Positions 8,826 through 21,205 are shown, counted from the stretch's first letter. The stretch: DNA of 64,000 bases from Streptomyces hydrogenans (GCF_014656075.1 NZ_BNBS01000004.1:62001-126000), one strand, 5' to 3'. Notes: generated by a model from the sequence alone, not told the origin. Made by a program: numbers and translations.

Positions 8826-10628
8826 GTGAACACCGCATCCGCCCCGGAGACGACGGGTGCCGAGTCCCTGCTCGTCCGCGAGACGCTCAGGGCGCTGTAC
8901 GGGTATGTCCGACCGCACCGGTGGACCGTCGTACTCGGTCTGCTGTTGGCGCTGGTCGGGGCCGCCGGAGGGCTGCTACAGCCGCTGGCCACGAAGGCGC
9001 TGGTCGACCGGCTCTCGTCCGGTGGCACGCTCGCCACCATCCTGTTGGCGCTGACCGTGTTGGTGCTGCTGAGCACGGTGGCCGAGGCGTTCGGCGCCTA
9101 TGTCCTGGAGCGAACGGCGGAGTCGGTGGTCCTGGCCGCACGCCGCAGCCTGATCGGCCGGCTGCTGCGCCTGCGGCTGACGGCAGTGGACCGGATGCAG
9201 CCGGGCGATCTGATGTCACGGGTGACCTCCGACACCACACTCCTGCGGGCCGTCAGCACCCAGGCCGTGGTCAACGCCGCGACCGGGGCGCTCACCCTGA
9301 TCGCGGCGGTCGTGGTGATGGCGTTCCTGGACGTCTTCCTGCTCGGCGTCACCCTCGTCGTGGTCGCCGTCGTCGGCGCGGGCGCCGCCCTGGTGATGCC
9401 GAAGATCGGGCAGGCCGCCGAGCGTTCCCAGGCCGCGGTCGGGGAGATGTCCACCGGCCTGGAGCGGGCCTTCGGCGCGTTCCGCACGGTGAAGGCGTCC
9501 GGTGCCGAGCAGCGGGAGACCGCTCGCATCGAGGCGTCGGCCCGACGGGCGTGGCGTCACGGCGTGCGCGGCGCGAAGTGGGAGGCCCTGCTGGGAACGG
9601 CCGACAACCTCGCCGTCGAGCTGGCGTTCCTCGCGGTGCTCGCGGTCGGCGGGGCACGAGTGGCGTCCGGGGACATCCCCGTCTCCACGCTGATCGCGTT
9701 CCTGCTGTACCTGTTCTACCTGATGGAGCCGGTGTACAAGCTGGTCGAGGCCGCCTCCGCGTACCAGGAGGGCGCGGCCGCGATCTCCCGGATCAAGGAG
9801 GTGGACCGCCTCGCGGCGGAGCTGCCGGCCACGCCGCGGCCGGTGCGGGCCCAGACTTCGGCAGCCGTACGGCGCCCGGCGTCAGTCCGCTTCGAGGACG
9901 TGTCCTTCCGCTATGGCCCCGGGCTGCCGTACATCCACCAGCAGGTCGACTTCGAGGTGCCGGGCGCCGGAATGACAGCCTTCGTCGGGCCCTCGGGTGC
10001 GGGCAAGTCGACGGTCTTCTCGCTCATCGAGCGGTTCTACGAGACGACCGGCGGCCGGATCCTGGTAGACGGCAAGGACATCCGTCAGTGGCCGCTGGCC
10101 GAGCTGAGGTCCGCCATCGGGTACGTCGAACAGGATGCGCCGGTGCTGGCCGGCACCCTCCGGGAGAACCTGGCCTTCGGCGCGCCCGGCGCGACGGACG
10201 ACGACATCCGAGCCGTCCTCGCCCGGACCAGGCTCGACTCGCTCGTCGAGCGTCTCCCGCACGGCCTGGACACCCTGGTCGGGCACCGCGGCTCGAAGCT
10301 GTCCGGCGGCGAACGCCAGCGCGTCGCGATCGCCCGCGCACTGCTGCGCGGGCCCCGGCTGCTGCTCCTGGACGAGGCGACCTCGCAACTCGACGCCGTC
10401 AACGAGCTGGCGCTGCGGGACGTCATCGCCGAGACGGCACGCGAGACCACCGTCCTGGTGGTGGCACACCGCCTGTCGACGGTGACGGACGCCGACCGGA
10501 TCGTCGTCATGGACGCCGGCCAGGTCCGCGCGATCGGCACCCACGAGGAGCTGGTGGCCGGGGACGAGCTGTACGCGCAGCTCGCCGCGACCCAGCTCCT
10601 GCTCCCGGCCGAACGCTCCGGCCGCTGA
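8826..10628 (+). CDS. ABC exporter, fused permease-ATPase (ABCB/MdlB type)
   Basis: This 600-residue half-transporter has six hydrophobic helices (about residues 30-305) followed by a nucleotide-binding domain with Walker [10 protein letters not shown] (around residue 385), signature [16 protein letters not shown] and Walker [14 protein letters not shown]. It would function as a homodimer exporting a drug, lipid or peptide. GTG 8826 was chosen over ATG 8796 because GGAGAGG lies 6 bases upstream. A strong terminator follows, so it is monocistronic. It sits intact between decayed genes and next to a two-component system, which might control it. Confidence 0.9.
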   Translation: MNTASAPETTGAESLLVRETLRALYGYVRPHRWTVVLGLLLALVGAAGGLLQPLATKALVDRLSSGGTLATILLALTVLVLLSTVAEAFGAYVLERTAESVVLAARRSLIGRLLRLRLTAVDRMQPGDLMSRVTSDTTLLRAVSTQAVVNAATGALTLIAAVVVMAFLDVFLLGVTLVVVAVVGAGAALVMPKIGQAAERSQAAVGEMSTGLERAFGAFRTVKASGAEQRETARIEASARRAWRHGVRGAKWEALLGTADNLAVELAFLAVLAVGGARVASGDIPVSTLIAFLLYLFYLMEPVYKLVEAASAYQEGAAAISRIKEVDRLAAELPATPRPVRAQTSAAVRRPASVRFEDVSFRYGPGLPYIHQQVDFEVPGAGMTAFVGPSGAGKSTVFSLIERFYETTGGRILVDGKDIRQWPLAELRSAIGYVEQDAPVLAGTLRENLAFGAPGATDDDIRAVLARTRLDSLVERLPHGLDTLVGHRGSKLSGGERQRVAIARALLRGPRLLLLDEATSQLDAVNELALRDVIAETARETTVLVVAHRLSTVTDADRIVVMDAGQVRAIGTHEELVAGDELYAQLAATQLLLPAERSGR

Positions 10629-10648
10629 AAGGAAGGAAGGAGCCTCCC

Positions 10649-10678
10649 GGCTGCCCCCGCCGCATGGCGGGGGCAGCC
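10649..10678 (+). terminator. Rho-independent-type terminator after the ABC exporter
   Basis: A 13-bp perfect GC stem (GGCTGCCCCCGCC / GGCGGGGGCAGCC) with a 4-base loop lies 20 bases after the exporter stop, followed by TTG rather than a long U tract, as is usual in Streptomyces. Confidence 0.8.
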
Positions 10679-10865
10679 TTGCTGCACGGCGAAGTGGCAC
10701 CGGACAGCCGTCGGATCTGCGGCACCCGACGATGCGTGAGGCTGACGGCAGAGCCTGCCTCACCAGGCGCTTTGCTCTTTCGATCGCCAGCACGCTGCGG
10801 AGGCCGGCGGGATCACGCGCGGATCGCGATCCGGTCCTTGGCTGCCGACCCGCCGGACCGCTCAT

Positions 10866-11153
10866 CGGCTCACGGCGCCCGGCGATCAGCATCAGCGAGA
10901 ACCCGGCGAGGGTGGCGAACAGGACCGACGAGTGCCCGTCGGCCAGATATCGGACCCAGGTGCCGACGCCGTGCGTGGAGGACAGGGTGGGGCCGATGTG
11001 GACGATGTACATGCCGAACACCGCCAGCGCGCGAGCCAGGTCCACCCCGACAAGGCGTCCCGTCGAGGGGCCCGCGGAGGGCTTCCTGCCGGACTCGGTC
11101 GAAGTGCCGGGCAGTGCAAGCGAGTTCTCCTGCGGTGGCTGTGTCTGTGTCAT
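10866..11153 (-). pseudogene. Membrane acyltransferase (DUF418/DUF1624-like), N-terminal remnant
   Basis: From ATG 11153 the protein reads MTQTQPPQENSLALPGTS, then GRLVGVDLARALAVFGMYIV and a second hydrophobic helix, LFATLAGFSLMLIAG. RLxGxDxARxLAxxGM is typical of the first helix of DUF418 and heparan-acetyltransferase-like membrane proteins. After about 96 residues the similarity ends and the frame continues only as non-coding sequence. The rest of the expected multi-helix protein is missing. Confidence 0.6.
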
Positions 11154-11292
11154 ACGGACAATCTCAGGGCGCCGCCAGGAAGCGGACCATCCGACGGGCT
11201 TCGGTGAGATCCCCGCCGACCGGCCGGGACCAGCCCCGCCGGGTGGCGGAACAGCGCCCATGGCGGCTCACGGGCCCGGACGGCCCACCGTC

Positions 11293-11820
11293 CTACTTGA
11301 TGACGGCGTTGGCCACCACGACCACGAGGCCGAGCAAGGCGTCCACCGTGCCGATCCTCACGGCGGAGCCCCAGGTGCGGCCGGCGGCGCGGGCCGCGGA
11401 CAGACCCCAGGCGAACAGCAGCACCACGTTCACGGCGAAGACCACGCACTCGACGTCCGCCGTGGGCCACCATCCCCAGGCGGCGCCGAGCAGCACGCCC
11501 AGCGTCGGCACCGTCGCCACCACCAGCGGCCACTCGGACAGCAACAGCCGCACCCCGGCGCGCACACCGTGATGGGTCCGGTCGCCACGCAGGGCCATCA
11601 GATGCGCATAGCCGTGGGCCAAGGCCGAGGCGAAAGCCGTCACCAGGAGCCATTGGGCGCTGTTCAACCGGTCGGCGGGCGCCGTCTCGCCCTGTTCCGT
11701 CAGGGCGGCCACCATGGAACTGGCCAGCACCGCCCCGTACACACCTCCGAAGAGCACAGGGGGCCGCGCCGCACAGCGACGCAGAGCGCGGACAGGCTGA
11801 CGCAGAAACGGGCGGGGCAT
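11293..11820 (-). CDS. Integral membrane protein of unknown function
   Basis: A 175-residue protein starting MPRPFLRQPVRALRR with about five hydrophobic segments (for example FGGVYGAVLASSMVAAL, LLVTAFASALAHGYAHL and VVATVPTLGVLLGAAWGWW). ATG 11820 is preceded by GAGGA about 9 bases away; a longer open frame to 12003 is unlikely. It is divergent from the NarL-type response regulator, so it may be a target of that system. No family is assigned with confidence. Confidence 0.65.
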   Translation of the reverse strand: MPRPFLRQPVRALRRCAARPPVLFGGVYGAVLASSMVAALTEQGETAPADRLNSAQWLLVTAFASALAHGYAHLMALRGDRTHHGVRAGVRLLLSEWPLVVATVPTLGVLLGAAWGWWPTADVECVVFAVNVVLLFAWGLSAARAAGRTWGSAVRIGTVDALLGLVVVVANAVIK

Positions 11821-12147
11821 GACGGGTCGTCCTCGAACGGTACGGAAGGGGTTGGGGCCCACGGACTCGTGCGGGCTCATGCACCGACTCCAGCGGACGA
11901 GGACGACGGACGCCATCCGCCGTTCTTCGTGCACCTGCCCGCCGACGGACCGGATCGTCCCTCCGAACGGCTGGAGCCGACCCGCCGGATGTCCACACTC
12001 CACCGTCGTCGCGCCACCGCGTACCCTGCCGGACGTACTGTCGGCGGCAGGCGATCACCGTACAAGAGCGTGAACGCGCCGGTGCGGGTGCCGACACGGA
12101 TCGCCGAGAGGCCTGAACGGAGCAGACGAGTGCAAGGCGGGACGCCG

Positions 12148-12828
12148 GTGATCCGGGTAGTGGTGGTGGATGACGAGGCCCTGGTGCGGTCCGGTTTCCA
12201 GATGATCCTGAACGCGTCCGACGGCATCGAGGTCGTCGCGACCGCGGAGGGGGCTCAGGCGGCCGACGTCATCCGACGCGAGAGGCCGGACGTCGTACTC
12301 CTCGACATCCGCATGCCTGACGTGGACGGCCTGACCGTCCTGCGGAAGATCCAGGAACTGCCCGAACCGCCGCACGTGGCCATGCTGACCACCTTCGACA
12401 CCGATGAGTACATCCTCACCGCGCTGCGCTCGGGTGCCGCCGGCTTCCTGCTCAAGGACACCGAGCCCGAGCAGCTCGCCCAGCTCGTGCGCACCCTGGC
12501 CGCCGGCGGGGTGGTGATGTCCCCGAAAGCCTCACGCGCGCTGCTGCGCGGTCACCCCGGGGCGGGAGCACCCCAGGACGCGGAGGTGGCACGCGTGAAC
12601 CTGCTCAGCGACCGGGAGCGCGCCGTCCTCGTCCTGGTCGCGGAAGGACTGTCCAACGCCGAGATCGGCACCCGTATCCATCTGAGCGCGGGCACCGTCA
12701 AGGACCACGTCAGCTCGATCCTGAACAAACTGCGGGTCGCCGGCCGTGTCCAGGCCGCACTGCTCGCCGAGCGCGCCGGACTGCTCGGCAGGAACGGCGA
12801 CAACCCGTCGCGGGACAAGGGGCGATGA
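12148..12828 (+). CDS. NarL/LuxR-family response regulator
   Basis: The 226-residue protein has an N-terminal receiver domain: VIRVVVVDDEAL at the start, the phosphoacceptor Asp about residue 53 in VVLLDIRMP, and the conserved Lys in FLLKDTEP. A C-terminal LuxR helix-turn-helix follows (LSDRERAVLVLVAEGLSNAE, then GTVKDHVSSILNKL). It pairs with the histidine kinase that starts inside its stop codon (ATGA). GTG 12148 gives the family start; the in-frame GTG at 12130 has a better GGAG site and would add six residues. Confidence 0.9.
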   Translation: MIRVVVVDDEALVRSGFQMILNASDGIEVVATAEGAQAADVIRRERPDVVLLDIRMPDVDGLTVLRKIQELPEPPHVAMLTTFDTDEYILTALRSGAAGFLLKDTEPEQLAQLVRTLAAGGVVMSPKASRALLRGHPGAGAPQDAEVARVNLLSDRERAVLVLVAEGLSNAEIGTRIHLSAGTVKDHVSSILNKLRVAGRVQAALLAERAGLLGRNGDNPSRDKGR

Positions 12829-13946
12829 GCACGGGCCGGGCGCTGTGGGGCCGCGTACCCCCCTGGGCCGTCGACGGGGGTCTCGTCGTCCTCGCCGTGC
12901 TCGACGCCTGGGTCAACCTCTACGGCGAGGGGACCCCTCTCGTCTGGGCCTGCGTGGCCCTCGGCAGCACGGCACTGTTCCTGCGCAGGCGCTTCCCGCT
13001 CGCCGTCTTCCTGCTCACCCTGCCCATGACCCTGTTCATGGACGTCGCGGTCGCGCCGATCACCGCCCTGTACACACTGGCCGCGTCCACCCGCAACCGA
13101 CCGATGCTGGCCGGCTGTGCCCTGCTCAACGCAGGGGTGGACACCCTCGTCTGGCCGTTGTCCGACGCGTTCGACGGCGACCGGACCTGGACCCTCGTCC
13201 AGTTCGTCTACACGCTGGCCACGGCCGTCGCCCCCGTGCTGTTCGGCCAGCTCGTGCAGGCCAGACGCGACGTCGCCCGCCAGCTCGTCGAGGTCGAGGA
13301 GGCACGGGAACACGAACGGGCCCTGCACGCCCAGACCGTCCTCGCCCGCGAACGCGCCCAACTGGCCCGCGAGATGCACGACGTCGTCTCCCACCAGGTC
13401 AGTCTCATCGCCGTCCAGGCCGGAGCCCTGCAGGTCGCCGCGAAGGACGCCGACGCCCGCGAGGCCGCCCGCACCATCCGCACCCTGAGCGCGAACACCC
13501 TCGACGAGCTCCGCCACATGGTCACGCTGCTCCGCGCCTCCGGCGGCAAGGCAACCGAACTCACCCCCCAGCCCACCCTCGCCGACCTCCGGCAGCTCAT
13601 CGCCAACAGCGGCATCGAGACCACCCTGGTGGGGGAGCTCCCCATCGGCATCAGCACCACCGCTCAGCGCACCGTCTACCGTACGGTCCAGGAAGCACTC
13701 ACCAACGTGCGTAAACACGCCCCCGGCGCCCGCGCCGAGGTACGCCTGTGGCACGACGCACACCACTTCGGCGTCACCGTGACCAACACCGCCCCCACCC
13801 GCCCGTCAGTCGCCCTGCCCAGCGCACGCCACGGCCTTATCGGCCTGAAAGAACGCGCCGAACTCCTCGACGGCACCCTCACCGCCGAATCCACCCCACA
13901 GGGCGGCTACACGATCGAACTACGAGCCCCCGCCCGGTCCGACTGA
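12825..13946 (+). CDS. Two-component sensor histidine kinase (HisKA_3, NarL partner)
   Basis: This 373-residue kinase has four or five N-terminal membrane helices (about residues 15-145) and no large extracellular domain. A short coiled linker is followed by the HisKA_3 dimerisation motif AREMHDVVSHQVSL with phospho-His about 185. The ATPase domain has N-box EALTNVRKHAPG and the G-box segment HGLIGLKERAELL. The start overlaps the response-regulator stop, so the two are translationally coupled. The short sensor suggests a membrane or envelope signal. Nearby candidate targets are the ABC exporter and the small membrane protein. Confidence 0.92.
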   Translation: MSTGRALWGRVPPWAVDGGLVVLAVLDAWVNLYGEGTPLVWACVALGSTALFLRRRFPLAVFLLTLPMTLFMDVAVAPITALYTLAASTRNRPMLAGCALLNAGVDTLVWPLSDAFDGDRTWTLVQFVYTLATAVAPVLFGQLVQARRDVARQLVEVEEAREHERALHAQTVLARERAQLAREMHDVVSHQVSLIAVQAGALQVAAKDADAREAARTIRTLSANTLDELRHMVTLLRASGGKATELTPQPTLADLRQLIANSGIETTLVGELPIGISTTAQRTVYRTVQEALTNVRKHAPGARAEVRLWHDAHHFGVTVTNTAPTRPSVALPSARHGLIGLKERAELLDGTLTAESTPQGGYTIELRAPARSD

Positions 13947-14020
13947 GCCGGCCGCGCAAGCAGCCCGCGAGGCGTGCCGGCAACGGGTCGCCCCTCCGGG
14001 TGGAGGTCGTGGCACCTGCC

Positions 14021-14049
14021 GGGGCCGCAGGCATCGTGCCTGCGGCCCC
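14021..14049. terminator. Bidirectional hairpin terminator
   Basis: A 13-bp perfect inverted repeat (GGGGCCGCAGGCA / TGCCTGCGGCCCC, 3-base loop) lies between the convergent histidine kinase and xyloglucanase genes and could end both transcripts. Confidence 0.85.
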
Positions 14050-14063
14050 GCTCGGGGGGAGGG

Positions 14064-16688
14064 TCAGGACGGGTCGCCGTACTGGAGGCCGCGTCCGTTG
14101 GTGCCGACGTAGACGCGGCCGTAGGTGTCGGGGTCGCCGGTGACGACGCCGACACCTCCGATGGCGCCCCACTGGTGGGCGTCGTCGTTGACCCGGAGCC
14201 AGGTGGCGCCCTTGTCGGTGGAGCGGAAGACTCCGGTGACGTCCTTGACGGTACCGATCAGGTAGAGGGCCTGGTAGGAGGCGCCGGGTGCGGCCTTGCC
14301 GAAGCCGAGGGCGGACGCGGACCGCACCGTGGTGCGCGTGGTGAAGGTGCGGCCGCCGTCGGTGGAGTGCAGCAGCCCCTTGGCGCTGTCGGCGATCCAC
14401 AGGTCTCCGACGACGCCGGGAACGGCCGTGAGCCGGCCGGCGGGCAGGTTCGTGGCGCGGGCGGTGAAGGTCGCGCCGCCGTCGGTGCTGGTGTGGAGCG
14501 TGCCGCCGGACAGCGAGTAGAAGGTCCTGGCCGAGGAGCGGTCGGCGACGACGACGGCGCCGGTGCCGAGGCCGCCGACCTTGGACCAGCTCGCGCCCTT
14601 GTCGGTCGAGCGGTACGGGGCCTGGCCGGCCTGGGTCCATACGATGGCGGAGCCGTCCGCCGCGAGCGCGACATGCCCGTCCTGGGCTCCGGCCACCGGC
14701 TCCGCCTTGAAGCCGGTCCAGTTGCTGCCGCCGTCGGTGGAGTAGGCACCGTCCTGCGCGCCGCCCCGGCCGACACGGACCATCATCGAAGGGTTGGCCT
14801 GGGCGAAGTCGATGTCGGTGCTGTTGGTCATCATCGGGTTGTTCAGCCGCCCGGCGGGCACCTTGGTCAGGTCGTCATGGCGGAATCCGCCCTGGTCGCC
14901 CATGGCGGTGATGACGGTGGCGCCGCCGGGCGGGGCGATCGCGTCCATCAGCGCGGTCTCCTCAAGACCTCGGGCCCCTGCGGTCCAGTGGCTGGTGCCG
15001 CCGCTGTCGGTGGCGTGGGCGTCCTTGCTGCGCCAGATGCCGTTGCCCGTGCCGTACAGCACGTGCCCGGAGTCGAAGGGGTCGATGGCCAGGGCGGTCA
15101 TCCAGTGCCCGGTGTGGGTGCCTACGTAGGGAGCGGCGGACGCGTTCCGCACCGACTTGCCCGCCAGTGCCTTCCAGGTCGTGCCGCCGTCGGTGGTGCG
15201 GTAGATCTCGTCCTCGGGCCACCAGCGGCCGAGGGTGGTGACCATCACCGTGGACGGCTTCTGCGGGTCGACGGACAGGCCGGAGAACCCGTAGTCGCCA
15301 TGGGACGGGGAGATGTTCTTCCACGCCCCTCCGACCGGCGTGTGCTTCCACACCGAGCCCGCCGTCACGCCGTTGGGTCCGAGTGCGTTGGTGTACGTCA
15401 GGTACAGCGAGCCGTCACCGGAGAGCACGCCGTGCTGCGGCAGCTGTCCGGTGGGCTGTCCGGGGACGGCCTGCCAGGTGCTGCCGCCGTCGGTGGAGCG
15501 GTACAGGGGCGTGGACCTGTCGGCGACACCGACGTAGATCGTCCTGCTGCCGGCCGGACCGTACGTCACGAAGGAGATGCCCGCGCCGCTGCTCGCTCCG
15601 TCCTTGACGGGGAACGAGGTGACCTGCCTCCATGTCGTGCCGTGGTCGGTGCTGCGCCACAGGCCGTTCTTACGGGTGCCGAGCAGCAGGGTGCGGTTGT
15701 CCGAGGGGTCGATCACGAGCCGCTCACCGGCCCCGCGGCCGTCCTCGTTGCCGCCCAGTTTGAAGGGGAGTTCGGTGCGCTGGAAGGTGCGGCCCCGGTC
15801 GGTGGAGCGCAGGATCGCGCCGTTGCCGGCCCACTCGTTGGTGTAGGTGCCGGCTGCGAGGTAGAGCCGGTCGGGTGCGACGGGGTCGGTGGCCACCGCG
15901 TCGATGCCCAGCAGGTTCCAGTCCTTCTCCCCTAGCCAGTCGGTCAGCGGGATCCACTGCTCGGCCGCGCTGTCCCAGCGGTAGGCGCCGCCCATGTCGG
16001 TACGCGCGTACAGCAGCCCCTTCTCCCGTGGGTTGAACACCAGCCCGGTGACGTAACCGCCGCCGACCACCTGGGCGTTGTTCCACACGTACGGTCCGTT
16101 CCCGGTGGCCGGGGCCTCGGCCGTCTTCACCAGCTTCCACTGCTGGTTGGCGCTGCCATGGCCGGGATACTGGATGACTGCCGCGCCGTCGGCCGTGGAA
16201 CCTCTGGATACGTCCAGGACCTGGCCGCTCCTGCGGGAGGTGAAGGTGACGGTGTCGGAACCGCTCACCTCGCCGATCCGCCACTCCTGGGAGGTCGAGG
16301 AGCTGTCGGTCTGCTGCTCGGCGGCGGCCGCCTGCGCGGTCGAATCGCCGGCTATGCCCAGCACTTTGCCGCTGTTGCGGTTCACCAGCTCGTAGTAGCC
16401 GTCGCCGGTGGACCGCAGCTGCCACTGCTGGTTGGCGGTGTTCTGGTCGGTCCACTGCTGGATGCGGGTGCCGTCGGCGGTGGAGAAGGCGTTGACGTCC
16501 AGGGCCTTGCCGCTGCGCACGGAGAGCAGCCGGTAGTAGGCGTGGGCGTCGACCGTCGCGGCCTGCGAGTCCTCCTGGGTGAACAGGAGGTACGGGACGA
16601 CGGCGGCGGGCACACCGAGCAGCAGGGCGGTGGCACTCCAGCGACGACGGTGACGCCCGCGGCGCGCGCCGTTCGTGGGGTTGTTCAT
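14064..16688 (-). CDS. Secreted xyloglucanase, GH74 with N-terminal ricin-type CBM
   Basis: The 874-residue protein starts with an Arg-rich n-region, a hydrophobic core and a signal end near QAATVDA. Residues 46-188 form a ricin-type beta-trefoil (three repeats ending in QQW or QEW). Residues 199-870 are a GH74 double seven-bladed propeller with many BNR-like STDGG.TW repeats. The likely catalytic pair is Asp231 in ARTDMGGAYRW and Asp598 in MGDQGGFRHDD, by analogy with characterised GH74 enzymes. These cut the beta-1,4-glucan backbone of xyloglucan outside the cell. It lies 39 bases after the GH10-GH62 gene, probably co-transcribed. A trefoil domain before GH74 is less common than a C-terminal CBM2. 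Confidence 0.92.
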   Translation of the reverse strand: MNNPTNGARRGRHRRRWSATALLLGVPAAVVPYLLFTQEDSQAATVDAHAYYRLLSVRSGKALDVNAFSTADGTRIQQWTDQNTANQQWQLRSTGDGYYELVNRNSGKVLGIAGDSTAQAAAAEQQTDSSSTSQEWRIGEVSGSDTVTFTSRRSGQVLDVSRGSTADGAAVIQYPGHGSANQQWKLVKTAEAPATGNGPYVWNNAQVVGGGYVTGLVFNPREKGLLYARTDMGGAYRWDSAAEQWIPLTDWLGEKDWNLLGIDAVATDPVAPDRLYLAAGTYTNEWAGNGAILRSTDRGRTFQRTELPFKLGGNEDGRGAGERLVIDPSDNRTLLLGTRKNGLWRSTDHGTTWRQVTSFPVKDGASSGAGISFVTYGPAGSRTIYVGVADRSTPLYRSTDGGSTWQAVPGQPTGQLPQHGVLSGDGSLYLTYTNALGPNGVTAGSVWKHTPVGGAWKNISPSHGDYGFSGLSVDPQKPSTVMVTTLGRWWPEDEIYRTTDGGTTWKALAGKSVRNASAAPYVGTHTGHWMTALAIDPFDSGHVLYGTGNGIWRSKDAHATDSGGTSHWTAGARGLEETALMDAIAPPGGATVITAMGDQGGFRHDDLTKVPAGRLNNPMMTNSTDIDFAQANPSMMVRVGRGGAQDGAYSTDGGSNWTGFKAEPVAGAQDGHVALAADGSAIVWTQAGQAPYRSTDKGASWSKVGGLGTGAVVVADRSSARTFYSLSGGTLHTSTDGGATFTARATNLPAGRLTAVPGVVGDLWIADSAKGLLHSTDGGRTFTTRTTVRSASALGFGKAAPGASYQALYLIGTVKDVTGVFRSTDKGATWLRVNDDAHQWGAIGGVGVVTGDPDTYGRVYVGTNGRGLQYGDPS

Positions 16689-16727
16689 GGGGGGGTGTTC
16701 TCCTTGTGGAACCGTGGATCGGGCGGG

Positions 16728-19370
<2,643 letters not shown>

Positions 19371-20921
19371 TCAGGACCAGGTCCGGCGCACGATGAAGGA
19401 TGCCTGCCCGGCGAAGGTCCGTGTTCCGTCGGAGCCGTCGAGCCAGATGCCTCCGTCACGGTGGCGGAGGACGGAGCCGGGATAGTTGTGCGCGTGCAGG
19501 GTCACCGACCCCGCGACCGACCCGGGGCGCGGACAGAAGGTCGCGTCTTCACGGAACAGATCGCTGCCGTCGTCGGCGCTCAGCCGCAGCCGGAGGTAGT
19601 AGTGGCGAAGATACCGGCCGTCCGCGGCGCGGAAGGTGACGCACCGTGTGTCGGCCAGCCCCGCGATGACCGTGAAGGTGCCCCGGCTCCGGGTCTGCGC
19701 GCCGCTGGACGCGGAGACCCGGCCGAGCGTCGCGTGGTCGCCGGTATGGGTGACGAACAGGCCGGGTTCGTCCACGGACTCCAGCGACCGCGCGCCGAGC
19801 GGAACAGCGGCTGCGGCAGCGGACGGACTCACGGGGGACGGTTCGTCCGACGTCGCGGCGCGCGACGGGACCGGCGAGGCGGTGCCCGCCGTGGGGGCGG
19901 CGATGACGGCGGGCACCCGAGGCGCCGGTTCGGGCCAGGTCGCGTAGACGGCGGTTCCGGCGATGAGCACCGCGCCGGTGGCGAGGCTCACCAGCGGGTG
20001 AGCGGTGATCCCCGCGAGCTTGCCGCTCAGCGCGACGGGCAGGCCACCTCCCCCCGTCGCGGTGCCGACAGCGACGTGTGCCGCGACCGGCCCGGCGGCG
20101 ATCGCGGCGGTACCCGACAGCAGGCCCTTGGCGGCGAGCGCGGAGATCAGTCCGGCCGGGACGGCCAGCGTCGCGAGGCCGAGGGGGAGCAGTTCGACCG
20201 GAACCCGTTCCGTCGTCGGCGCCGTGCAGACCGGGCAGTCACGGGTGTGCCGCGCCATACGCTTGCGCCACACCGATGCGCGCAGGCCGTCCCAGCCGAC
20301 GACGGCCTCGTCCAACTGCGGACAGCGCGGGTCGGCCTCCAGCGCGGCGACGATCGTCCTGCACAGTTCCAGCTGCTCGCGCATGCGTTGCAGGCGTACT
20401 CCGACGTGGGCGACCGTGAGCCCGGTCGCGGCGGCGATGTCGTCACGGCTCAGCGAACCGGCGCATTCCTGCCACCAGAGCGACAGCAGCACCCGATGAT
20501 CCGGATCGAGCCACCGGCTGGCTTCCACGACGCGACGGCGCTCGTCCGAGACATGCAGCCGCAGGATCGCCGTGTCCACGGGTTCCGCGCCGGCGTCCGG
20601 TATCCGGTGCGCCTCGTCGATGACCGCGGTCCGTTCGGCGAAGGCGTGCTTCCGGTGCAGGTGGGTATTGATCTGGCGGAGCGTGATCGACACGAGCCAG
20701 GACCGGAAGCTCTCCGGTGCGCGTACGGCGGGCAGGTCGCGCACCGCACGAAGCAGGGTCTCCTGGACGACGTCGTCGACGTCGGCATGGCCGCTCAGCG
20801 CTCGCCCGACGATGTTGTAGACCAGCGGCAGGTACGCGGCGATCAGCTCCTCGCGCGCCCGGTCGTCGCCGGCCTGCGCCGCGAGGACCAGCTCCGCGTG
20901 GTCCACGTCGATGATCCCCAT
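19371..20921 (-). CDS. ECF-type sigma factor fused to membrane helices and an AbfB (CBM42) domain
   Basis: This 516-residue protein begins as an ECF sigma factor: sigma2 about 20-92, including DVDDVVQETLLRAVRDLP and SFRSWLVSITLRQIN, and sigma4 about 125-190, with the helix-turn-helix DDIAAATGLTVAHVGVRLQ. An HTRDCPVC motif (His225, Cys229, Cys232) recalls zinc anti-sigma domains. Two or three hydrophobic helices follow (about 243-262, 268-290 and 308-328), then a Pro/Ser/Ala linker. Residues 378-515 form an AbfB arabinose-binding trefoil (GRYLRHYY, SDLFREDATF, SVTLHAHNYPG, SVLRH). ATG 20921 has GGAGAGG 6 bases upstream. A likely reading is a one-protein sensor: extracellular arabinan-type sugar binding regulating tethered sigma activity, perhaps on the adjacent GH10-GH62/GH74 genes. 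Confidence 0.9.
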   Translation of the reverse strand: MGIIDVDHAELVLAAQAGDDRAREELIAAYLPLVYNIVGRALSGHADVDDVVQETLLRAVRDLPAVRAPESFRSWLVSITLRQINTHLHRKHAFAERTAVIDEAHRIPDAGAEPVDTAILRLHVSDERRRVVEASRWLDPDHRVLLSLWWQECAGSLSRDDIAAATGLTVAHVGVRLQRMREQLELCRTIVAALEADPRCPQLDEAVVGWDGLRASVWRKRMARHTRDCPVCTAPTTERVPVELLPLGLATLAVPAGLISALAAKGLLSGTAAIAAGPVAAHVAVGTATGGGGLPVALSGKLAGITAHPLVSLATGAVLIAGTAVYATWPEPAPRVPAVIAAPTAGTASPVPSRAATSDEPSPVSPSAAAAAVPLGARSLESVDEPGLFVTHTGDHATLGRVSASSGAQTRSRGTFTVIAGLADTRCVTFRAADGRYLRHYYLRLRLSADDGSDLFREDATFCPRPGSVAGSVTLHAHNYPGSVLRHRDGGIWLDGSDGTRTFAGQASFIVRRTWS

Positions 20922-21174
20922 TCCCACCCTCTCCAGGGAAAGCGGTCCACCGGCGTACGGCGACCGGCCTCTACGTCGGCAAAGAATACGACGTGAGACC
21001 GGGTCGTCCGCCGGCGTCGCTCAGTGGGCGGCCGGCACCAGGGCCGGAACGGCCTGCACGAAGAGGATCTTCCGGCTCGACGTGGCGGCACCGTACGCGC
21101 CGGCCACGGCCACGCACACCAGGAAGAACCGCCAAGGCGACGCAGGCCCCCAACGCGGCCCTGGCCCGCGACCA
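20922..21174. other. Intergenic region upstream of the sigma-factor gene
   Basis: No gene is supported. The sequence carries the 10-mer CACTGAGCGA (minus strand, 21017-21026), shared with the region upstream of the GH10-GH62 gene. A small minus-strand frame with one hydrophobic segment (21021-21206) overlaps the GH62 terminator and is not called. Confidence 0.35.
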
Positions 21175-21205
21175 TGGCGGGCTCGGGTGACGACCGAGCC
21201 CGCCA
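21175..21205 (-). terminator. Terminator of the nine-gene xylan operon
   Basis: A 12-bp perfect stem (TGGCGGGCTCGG / CCGAGCCCGCCA) with a 7-base loop sits just after the GH62 stop at 21211. Confidence 0.8.

Noticed and set aside
9882..11261. 459-residue minus-strand frame covering exporter and acyltransferase remnant
   Set aside because: Only its first 96 or so residues resemble a protein; the rest is antisense to the ABC exporter.
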